Source of the DNA: Palleronia sp. LCG004
GTDB taxonomy: Bacteria; Pseudomonadota; Alphaproteobacteria; Rhodobacterales; Rhodobacteraceae
Assembly: GCF_032931615.1 (NCBI RefSeq)
Contig: NZ_CP136759.1
Coordinates: forward strand, 1,302,001 to 1,366,000
Direction of reading: 5' to 3'
DNA length: 64,000 bases
The position numbers and the translations under genes are program-made. This document shows positions 58,209-64,000 of the stretch, piece by piece; the first letter of the stretch is position 1; every line of letters begins with the position of its first letter. The notes under the pieces were generated by a model, which did no database searches, had not been told where the DNA came from, and saw only the letters and a list, made by a program, of their open reading frames with translations.

Positions 58209-58621
58209 GACCCGTCACCCCGCACGAACTCCAGGGTGAGCCGGTTCGTCCCGTCGGACGAACGGTAGGACACGCCGTCGGCGAGATGGCCGATCAGTGA
58301 TAGCCCGCGCCCGCTCTCCGCCATCGTGTCGATAGCCTCGAGCGCCGGAGCGTTCTGGAAGAGGTCGGGTGGCGCGGGACGGCCCATGTCCGAAACGACG
58401 AGCGCGACCGTGTCGGAGCCCGCCTCGAATTCGACCGTGATTGCTCCTGTGCCTGCCCCGTCGAAAGCATGTTCGACGACGTTCACGAGCGCTTCGCACA
58501 GCGCAATCTCGAACGCCGCCAATTTGTCATCGGAAAGATAGCCTGCGGCGACGGCCTTCAGGGAAACGACCGTTGGATCGACAGCGTCGATCGTCGCAGG
58601 CATTTCGAAGGCCCGTCGCAT
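58205..58621 (-). CDS. RsbW-like anti-sigma/serine kinase (ATP-binding)
   Basis: A GHKL ATPase of 138 residues of the RsbW/SpoIIAB type. The N-box shows Glu43 and Asn47 in ALCEALVNVVEHAF, the G1 box is SDMGRPAPP (Asp78) and the G2 region is ESGRGLSLI (103-110). Such proteins phosphorylate a STAS partner on serine or bind a target protein. The partner here is the next upstream gene product, as the two genes overlap by one base. Confidence 0.88.
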   Translation of the reverse strand: MRRAFEMPATIDAVDPTVVSLKAVAAGYLSDDKLAAFEIALCEALVNVVEHAFDGAGTGAITVEFEAGSDTVALVVSDMGRPAPPDLFQNAPALEAIDTMAESGRGLSLIGHLADGVSYRSSDGTNRLTLEFVRGDGS

Positions 58622-58965
58622 CAGACGCGTTCCTGCAGCGCGTGGATGGCGTCGTCCGCGTCGTAGTACGACGCGAAGACACGGTCCATCCGCGTAATGC
58701 TGAACATCTGCGTGACGGTGCCGGACAGGCCGCAAACCACGATCTCTCCGCGGTTGCCGACCTTCTTCAGAAGTCCGACCATTGCCCCGAGACCAGAGCT
58801 GTCGACGAAGATCACCTCACCGAAATCGATCACGATCCGGTCGTGACCGGCTTCGATGAGATCAAGGGTCTCGGCCTTGAAGGTTTTGGCGTTGGCCGCC
58901 GTCAGCCTTTCGCTGCCGGGCCGGACGATGCAGATACCGTCCTCGATGATTTTGCTTCTGATCAT
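58621..58965 (-). CDS. STAS-domain anti-anti-sigma-type protein
   Basis: A 114-residue single STAS domain of the SpoIIAA/RsbV type. The phosphorylatable serine motif VDSSGLGAMVG is intact (Ser56, the first serine of the pair, at the position of SpoIIAA Ser58). It should be phosphorylated by the RsbW-like kinase and dephosphorylated by the SpoIIE-type phosphatase encoded just upstream. The ATG ending at 58965 overlaps the phosphatase stop by four bases. Confidence 0.9.
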   Translation of the reverse strand: MIRSKIIEDGICIVRPGSERLTAANAKTFKAETLDLIEAGHDRIVIDFGEVIFVDSSGLGAMVGLLKKVGNRGEIVVCGLSGTVTQMFSITRMDRVFASYYDADDAIHALQERV

Positions 58966-60131
58966 ATTACAGTTTTCCTTTCGCAGGCAAAAATGGTCAG
59001 ATCGTCTTCCAGGGGGGTGCCCGCGCGCCATTCGGCAAGCGCGGTCACGAGAGCGTCGGGAATGCCCGCCGCATCGGCAGCCGCAGTGGCGATCTGCCGT
59101 TCGAGTCGGTCCTGACCGAAGGGCTCGCCCGCGCCGTTCTCGGCTTCGATCGCACCGTCGGAATAAAGCACGAGTGTTTCGTCCAGCCCGAACGGAGCGC
59201 GTCCGGTCTCGAATGTCGCGCTATCGATCAGGGCGACGGGAAAGCCACCGTCGCCGATCTCGCGCATGCTTCCGTCTCGCGCGACGATCAGCGGCGAGGG
59301 GTACCCGGCCTGGCAGTAGTGGAGAATGCTGGTCTCGCGGTCGATGACGGCGCAGAATATGGTGAAATAGTCGGTACTGTCCTCGCGGTAAAAGCGTTGG
59401 TCGAGGACCGAAACCAGCCCTGCCGGGTCCGGGCAGCCGTTCGCGGCGATGGCGTAGTGGCGGAAGTAATCGGCTGTCACCAGATGCCCGACCGCCACCG
59501 ACATAAGCGCGGCGTGGACGCCATGACCCGAGACATCCATCGCATAAAGTCCGGTGAACCGTTCCGATATCTCGAAGAAACCGAACATGTCACCCGATAC
59601 GAATGACGATGGCACGAAGGCCGAATGAAAGCGGCAATCGCGAGTCGCGGCATGGCTGGGCGGCAGCAGCCGGCGCTGCGCCTGAGCGGCATTGAGCAGA
59701 TCACGTTCGATATGCTCCCTGGCCTCTTCGAGAACCCTGTTACGTTCGGCCAGCACCTCTTCGTGACGCGCAAGCCGGGACGCCGCTCGCATCCGGACGG
59801 TCAGGATGGCGGTATCGATCGGCTTGGCCATGAAGTCATCGACGCCAGACTCGAGCGCACGACGTCTCTCGGAAGCTTGGTCCTGGCCGGTCACCATCAG
59901 GATATGAACATAGCGGTCACCCGAACGCGCGCGGATCCGCCGGGTCAGTTCGTGACCGTCGATACCGGGCATGTTGAGGTCGCAAACGACAATGGACGCA
60001 TCGAGCTCGGTCACGAGGTCGAGCGCACGTTCGCCATCGCCCGCTTCGACCGGACTGTACCCCAGATTTTTCAGAATCGCCGAGATGAACGTACGCTGGA
60101 TCTCGTCGTCATCGACTACGACTACATGCAT
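58962..60131 (-). CDS. Response regulator with SpoIIE/PP2C phosphatase output
   Basis: The 389-residue protein has an N-terminal receiver (Asp51 in CDLNMPGIDG, Lys103 in MAKPID), a coiled linker (about 120-155) and a PP2C-type SpoIIE domain with metal-binding Asp181 (SGDMFGF), Asp199 (MDVSGHG), Asp325 (LYSDGAIE) and Asp376/377 (EDDLTIF). It should remove phosphate from the STAS protein in response to a sensor kinase. The ATG ending at 60131 has GAGG nine bases upstream. It is the first gene of the ten-gene operon. Confidence 0.93.
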   Translation of the reverse strand: MHVVVVDDDEIQRTFISAILKNLGYSPVEAGDGERALDLVTELDASIVVCDLNMPGIDGHELTRRIRARSGDRYVHILMVTGQDQASERRRALESGVDDFMAKPIDTAILTVRMRAASRLARHEEVLAERNRVLEEAREHIERDLLNAAQAQRRLLPPSHAATRDCRFHSAFVPSSFVSGDMFGFFEISERFTGLYAMDVSGHGVHAALMSVAVGHLVTADYFRHYAIAANGCPDPAGLVSVLDQRFYREDSTDYFTIFCAVIDRETSILHYCQAGYPSPLIVARDGSMREIGDGGFPVALIDSATFETGRAPFGLDETLVLYSDGAIEAENGAGEPFGQDRLERQIATAAADAAGIPDALVTALAEWRAGTPLEDDLTIFACERKTVI

Positions 60132-60591
60132 TCGACATGCCTCGAACGGAAATGATCTCGAAGCACCCAATGCCTGAAGGAAATGAATTCATGCTTAACC
60201 GGGCAAAGATTGGCACCGCTTTGAAAAGGTTGGGGATACGGGCAAGACGACTTGGACCGACCTCCGAGCGGCATAACGTCTATCGCCAATATGGAGGCGG
60301 TCCGGTTGCCCGACCAACAGGCGCAGATGACGCCCTGCCCCAGATCGCAATGTCCGGCGCATGAATCGCCTATCTCGCCGCCAATGAATTTCTCTGTCGG
60401 AATGCAGAACCGGCACGTACTCCATCCGGAATTCCCGAAAGCTGCTGACGGGTATGCGTGACGAGCCAAAATCAGCGACAATTCCGGGAAGTGATTCAAA
60501 GGATTTACAAGGACAGGCTGACACATCTGAAATGATCCTGATGCAGGCCCATCGCGGGCCTTTGTTTCAATCCGGTCTGGAACGATATCGA
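60132..60591. other. 460-base gap upstream of the glycan operon
   Basis: No convincing gene is present; a 75-residue plus-strand frame (60137-60364) has no start signal or recognisable sequence. The stretch must hold the promoter of the operon starting at 60131. Near its right end there is a plus-strand intrinsic-terminator-like hairpin although no plus-strand gene is known here. Confidence 0.6.
60545..60567 (+). terminator. Rightward terminator-like hairpin with no known gene
   Basis: AGGCCC (60545-60550) pairs with GGGCCT (60556-60561) around a five-base loop and runs into TTGTTT. Read leftward there is no T run, so it fits a rightward transcript. No rightward gene precedes it. Confidence 0.5.
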
Positions 60592-63045
60592 CTAAAGCGC
60601 CGCTCTTAGGGCGTTGCGCGTGTTGCGCCAGAGGGCTGGAAGGCGCGAAAGATCCTCGCGTGCTCCGTCTTGCGCGGCGTTCTCGATTGTCACGAGCTCA
60701 GCCCGGAAATCGCGCGCGCCAAAGACTGCGGCGCTGCCGGCGGTTTTGTGAACGCGCTCTCGGATCTCGTTGATCGGCGGATCTGTCCCGAGCCAGTCCA
60801 GAAGCGCGTCGGTTTCGCTTTCGAACCGGTCCAGAAGCGGCTCGAAGGTTTCGCCGACTGCCGCGCGCATGTCGGCAAGGTGTTCCAGGTCGATCACGGT
60901 CTGATCGGGGTCTTGCGACGGTTCCGGCAATCCCGACAACATCGCGTCAAGCGCTTTGCGCGACAGCGGCTTCGACAAGATGGTTGTCATGCCGTCATCT
61001 AGGAACGCCGCACGTTCGCTCGCCATAGCATTGGCGGTAAGCGCCACGATGGGTACGTCAGCCGATGCACCGTCGCCCGCCCGGATTGCCCGCGTGGCCG
61101 CACGGCCGTCCATCACCGGCATCGAGATGTCCATCAGGATCAGATCGTATCGCGTGGCGGTCGCGGCCTCTACACCGGTGCGACCGTCGCTGACGACAGT
61201 CACGTCGTGCCCGTCGAGGAGAAGCATGTCGCGTACCACCTGCTGGTTGATGGGATTGTCCTCGACAACCAGGACGCGGCGCGGTGCAACCTCGATCCGT
61301 CGGGTTTCCGCAGGTTCGGCAGGTGCCTCCGGCATGTCGACCGATTTGACGGGCAAATGCAGAGTGAACCGGCTCCCCTTGCCGAGGATGCTCTCGACGC
61401 TCACCTTGCCGTTCATCGCAGCGGCGAAGCGGCGGACGATGCCGAGCCCGAGGCCGGTGCCTTCGGCCATGCGATCGTAAAGTACGTCGCCGGTCACGAA
61501 ATCCTGGAAGATCCGGTCGATCTGGTCGGGCGCGATGCCGATTCCGGTGTCGTCCACCCGGATCTCCAGATCGGCCCCGTCAGACGTGGTGCCGACGATC
61601 TCGAGCGTGATGTCGATCCGGCCCTCACGGGTAAATTTCACCGCGTTGCCGATCAGGTTCATGAGGATATGTTCCAGCCGGTCGCGATCCGCCGCGATCC
61701 AGTCGAGCGGCTCACCGCTCCACCTCCAGGAAATCTGCGTGCCGTGGCGTGCCGCAGCGGCGGACTGCCCATCAACGAGGTCCTGTACCAGGCCTCCGAG
61801 ATCCATGGGCGCAGGCGTGATCTGCAACTTGCCCGCATCATACCGGGTAATGTCGAGCACGTCGCTCACGTGCCGCATCAATTGGCGGCCGGACGTGTCC
61901 ATGTTGGCCACGAAGCCGCTCTGCCGTTCGTCGAGCGACGTATCTTGAAGCAGGGAAAGATTGCCGAGAAGCCCGTTCAGCGGTGTGCGGATTTCGTGGC
62001 TCATTACCGCAAGAAAATCGGTCTTCGCGCGTTCTCCGGCGAGCGCCTGATCACGGGCCTCCATGAGTTCCTGTTCGGCCACGACGCGGGCTGTGATGTC
62101 GCGAAGGAAGGCGATGAATATCTCGCCGGTATCCGTGCTTGCCGACTGGATCGCCAGTTCGCAGGGAAAGATGGTACCGTCTGCGCGCATTCCCTCAAGC
62201 TGAACGCGGCCCTTGCCTACGACGTTGCGCGGCCCGTTGCGGCGCATGCGCTCCATTCCGGCCTCGTGCATGCCACGGTACTTCTCGGGCACGATCACGT
62301 CGCCGATGCTACGACCCTTCACGTCCGCAGCGGCATGACCGAAGATGCTCTCGGCGGCAGCATTGAACTCAAGGATATGGCCACCCGCATCGGTCACCAC
62401 GACCGCGTCGAGTGATGCGGTGATTACGGTGTTCATGCGCTGGCTTGTCTGGGCGATCTGCCGCTGACGCTCGACCCCCTGGGCGTTCAGGCGGGTCAGG
62501 TAGAGGACCAAGAGGCCCAGCGTGATGATTAGCGCGGCGAGCGCTGCGGCGAGGCGGCCGAGCGTGATGCCGACATCGGTTCGGCGAGCGTCGGATTCGG
62601 AGGCGAAATAGTCGAGACTCGAAGTGACAAGCGTACGCAGAGCTTCATGCAGCGTCTCCGCCTCCTCGATCAGGGTCGGCAGCGCGGCGTAGAGCGCGGT
62701 GTCGCCACCGTCGATGAGTGGCACGGCTCGATCTAGGAAAGCACGTACGTCGCCGAGCGCCCGCTCATAAACCGGATCCTCGCGCATGGGGGCGTAGAGC
62801 GCAGCCTCCCCGAGTGTACTGATCCGGCTGTAGAAGACGTCGAACTTGCGTCGCAGGTCGATCATCGACCGGTCCGATCCGGTCTGCGTTTCCAGGATCT
62901 CTGCCTCGAATTCGAGGAACTCGACCTCGGTCTGTGCTATCGTCCATTCAACATTATCCGACGTCGCCGTATCCAGCAGCCGCATGTCGCGCGCCACGTC
63001 GCTCACAAGAAGCGCAATGACCGCGAGCCCGATCAGCCCGGCCAA
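60592..63045 (-). CDS. Hybrid histidine kinase with PAS, receiver and Hpt domains
   Basis: An 817-residue multidomain sensor (numbered from the TTG ending at 63045). Hydrophobic spans at about 1-15 and 163-184 flank a periplasmic helical domain; then PAS (about 205-320), HisKA with His350 (MSHEIRTPLNG), HATPase, a receiver with Asp639 (MDISMPVMDG), and a C-terminal Hpt domain with His766 (RVHKTAGSA). There is no ATG or GTG at the expected start. In frame upstream an arginine-rich stretch (SIRRRRR) makes a good signal anchor, so translation may begin at the CTG (63093-63091) that overlaps the preceding stop. It is a phosphorelay-type kinase. Confidence 0.9.
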   Translation of the reverse strand: MAGLIGLAVIALLVSDVARDMRLLDTATSDNVEWTIAQTEVEFLEFEAEILETQTGSDRSMIDLRRKFDVFYSRISTLGEAALYAPMREDPVYERALGDVRAFLDRAVPLIDGGDTALYAALPTLIEEAETLHEALRTLVTSSLDYFASESDARRTDVGITLGRLAAALAALIITLGLLVLYLTRLNAQGVERQRQIAQTSQRMNTVITASLDAVVVTDAGGHILEFNAAAESIFGHAAADVKGRSIGDVIVPEKYRGMHEAGMERMRRNGPRNVVGKGRVQLEGMRADGTIFPCELAIQSASTDTGEIFIAFLRDITARVVAEQELMEARDQALAGERAKTDFLAVMSHEIRTPLNGLLGNLSLLQDTSLDERQSGFVANMDTSGRQLMRHVSDVLDITRYDAGKLQITPAPMDLGGLVQDLVDGQSAAAARHGTQISWRWSGEPLDWIAADRDRLEHILMNLIGNAVKFTREGRIDITLEIVGTTSDGADLEIRVDDTGIGIAPDQIDRIFQDFVTGDVLYDRMAEGTGLGLGIVRRFAAAMNGKVSVESILGKGSRFTLHLPVKSVDMPEAPAEPAETRRIEVAPRRVLVVEDNPINQQVVRDMLLLDGHDVTVVSDGRTGVEAATATRYDLILMDISMPVMDGRAATRAIRAGDGASADVPIVALTANAMASERAAFLDDGMTTILSKPLSRKALDAMLSGLPEPSQDPDQTVIDLEHLADMRAAVGETFEPLLDRFESETDALLDWLGTDPPINEIRERVHKTAGSAAVFGARDFRAELVTIENAAQDGAREDLSRLPALWRNTRNALRAAL

Positions 63046-63089
63046 GGCGAAAACTATGACCGGGCGGCGGCGTCTGCGAATGGACGGGG

Positions 63090-63590
63090 TCAGTTCTTCA
63101 CCTCGATCCGATCGAGTTGCCAGATACTCCGCGAATAGATGACTTCGGTGCGGTACTCGGAATTGTCGTCGTAGGGGTAGACAACCCAGAGAGGACCCTT
63201 GTCGCGGATCGACATGTCACGCCCATTGCGGCGATAGGCGAGGATCGGTCCACCTTCCACCGCGTCGGCGACCGGGATTTCGATCGAGTAATCGTTGATC
63301 GCGGTGGCCCGCAGCGTGCCATCCTCGACTCCGAGCGTTTCCATGAGATCGACGAGTGCGACGCCCTCGAAACTTTGCGTCCCGTCGGTCCAGATCGTGG
63401 ATGTCTCGAACGCGGAAATGCCGATTTCCTCGAGCATCGCCAGATCGAACTCTGCCATCCCGTCGGCGTTGGTGGACGCGATATCCCCCGATACGGTCAG
63501 GATCACGTCGCCCTCGGGTCGGGGCAGATCGGCTGCGATGGCCGCTCCGACACTCAGGACAGTGGCAGCGATGAAAGTGCGTGTGAACAT
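63090..63590 (-). CDS. Exported molybdopterin-domain-like protein
   Basis: A 166-residue protein with a signal peptide (about 1-19) and a short domain resembling the oxidoreductase molybdopterin-binding fold: VILTVSGDI, EFDLAMLEEIG, FEGVALVDLMETLGV and a C-terminal LWVVYPYDD. It is too short for a full enzyme, and I see no cysteine for a molybdenum ligand. It is followed by the hybrid kinase, so a periplasmic sensor or ligand-binding role is likely. GGAGATCC precedes the ATG. Confidence 0.75.
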   Translation of the reverse strand: MFTRTFIAATVLSVGAAIAADLPRPEGDVILTVSGDIASTNADGMAEFDLAMLEEIGISAFETSTIWTDGTQSFEGVALVDLMETLGVEDGTLRATAINDYSIEIPVADAVEGGPILAYRRNGRDMSIRDKGPLWVVYPYDDNSEYRTEVIYSRSIWQLDRIEVKN

Positions 63591-64000
63591 AAGGATCTCC
63601 CTACCCTTTCGGTTGAAGTAGGTTTTGGCACGAAAATCCTAAAGTTGCATGGCAGCGTCCGGATAGGACGACCTATCCTGAAGGATAGGTTCTGGCCGCA
63701 GCTACCTCCTCCCCGCACGGAACATGAGACGCACCATGCAGGTCGGAACGATGCGATTGAGTGTGCTGTCGACGTTTTCGTGGAGCTCGAGCCGACTGGC
63801 ATCTACAGGGCGAAGCCTCACGATAATTGCACCCATCGACTCGCGCTTCCGAGCGTGGGGGCAAAATGAGTGAAACATCGCAACCAGCCTTTAATCTGGT
63901 GCCGCTCCGGCACCCTGATCACCAAAATTCCCGTCGTCCATAGCCAATTGGCATACGGCCTAACTTTCATCGTGACGTTGCCCGCCATTCCACCCCTACG
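63591..64000. other. Right-end intergenic region with GGATAGG repeats
   Basis: About 410 bases without a supported gene. It contains three GGATAGG/CCTATCC elements at 63661, 63672 and 63683, spaced 11 bases apart, about 80 bases upstream of the 63590 start. Two short minus-strand frames (44 codons ending at 63836, 56 codons ending at 63988) overlap each other and lack clear ribosome sites; I do not call them. A GGTGCC/GGCACC hairpin lies at 63898-63914. Confidence 0.55.
63661..63690. promoter_or_regulatory. Triple GGATAGG operator-like array
   Basis: GGATAGG (63661-63667), its inverse CCTATCC (63672-63678) and GGATAGG (63683-63689) lie on one helical face with 11-base spacing; the last two extend to a perfect ACCTATCC-TGAA-GGATAGGT hairpin. 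The position upstream of the kinase pair suggests a regulator site or a leader hairpin. Confidence 0.5.

Noticed and set aside
60137..60364. A 75-codon plus-strand frame in the gap upstream of the glycan operon
   Set aside because: No ribosome site and no protein-like pattern; more likely non-coding, possibly near a small RNA.
63700..63715. CCTCCTCCCC run, similar to the anti-Shine-Dalgarno loops of Rhodobacter stress small RNAs
   Set aside because: Only one copy and no flanking stem or terminator, so not enough for an sRNA call.
63702..63836. A 44-codon minus-strand frame at the right edge
   Set aside because: Natural-looking composition but weak start context, and it overlaps another short frame (63818-63988); too little support to call.

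Overview
The window looks like chromosomal DNA of an alphaproteobacterium of the order Rhodobacterales (Roseobacter/Rhodobacter type). The evidence is the high GC content, the order aroA-cmk-rpsA-ihfB-lapA-trpF-trpB, the Rhodobacteraceae-type DUF1523 and DUF1467 proteins, folE2, and a SAM/SAH riboswitch in front of metK, an RNA class described essentially from Rhodobacterales. No tRNA, rRNA or CRISPR array was seen.

Bases 1-14600 are housekeeping and run mostly leftward: trpB (cut by the window edge), trpF, lapA, ihfB, rpsA, cmk, a GFA-domain protein and aroA; then trmB, and a translation and envelope group phoH-ybeY-corC-lnt-metK with miaB. One peroxiredoxin gene runs rightward. metK carries a SAM/SAH riboswitch. 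Bases 14738-21509 hold a small spermidine-synthase-like methyltransferase-fold gene, a winged-helix regulator, a TRAP transporter (dctP-dctQ-dctM) and a divergent pxpB-pxpC-pxpA 5-oxoprolinase operon. A perfect inverted repeat lies between dctP and pxpB. Together these look like an uptake and hydrolysis unit for 5-oxoproline (pyroglutamate).

Bases 21702-44717 are mixed core genes: rpe, a P1 peptidase, trkH, folE2, metZ with a SAM-II riboswitch, a PilZ protein, septation protein A, ftsY, xseA, purD, a nitroreductase, a CysZ-like protein, a methylmalonyl-CoA epimerase, an orphan receiver protein, aspS, a cyclopropane-fatty-acid synthase and carB. Bases 44718-46700 are a low-GC accessory patch with a decayed IS5-family element whose imperfect terminal repeats can still be seen.

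Bases 46701-60131 are the most interesting part: one leftward run of ten tightly packed genes, most overlapping by 1-4 bases. It begins with a partner-switching module (receiver-SpoIIE phosphatase, STAS protein, RsbW-like kinase) and a membrane hybrid histidine kinase. It continues into a surface-glycan module: two DUF3131 proteins, an acyltransferase, a cellulose-synthase-like GT2 with an unusual insertion, a periplasmic protein with a peptidoglycan-binding-like domain, an outer-membrane barrel and a secreted esterase. The arrangement suggests post-translational switching of polysaccharide synthesis or export, with the switch and the machinery on the same message. Upstream (60592-63590) a second leftward pair encodes a periplasmic molybdopterin-domain-like protein and a hybrid histidine kinase with a C-terminal Hpt domain. 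It may feed the same output.
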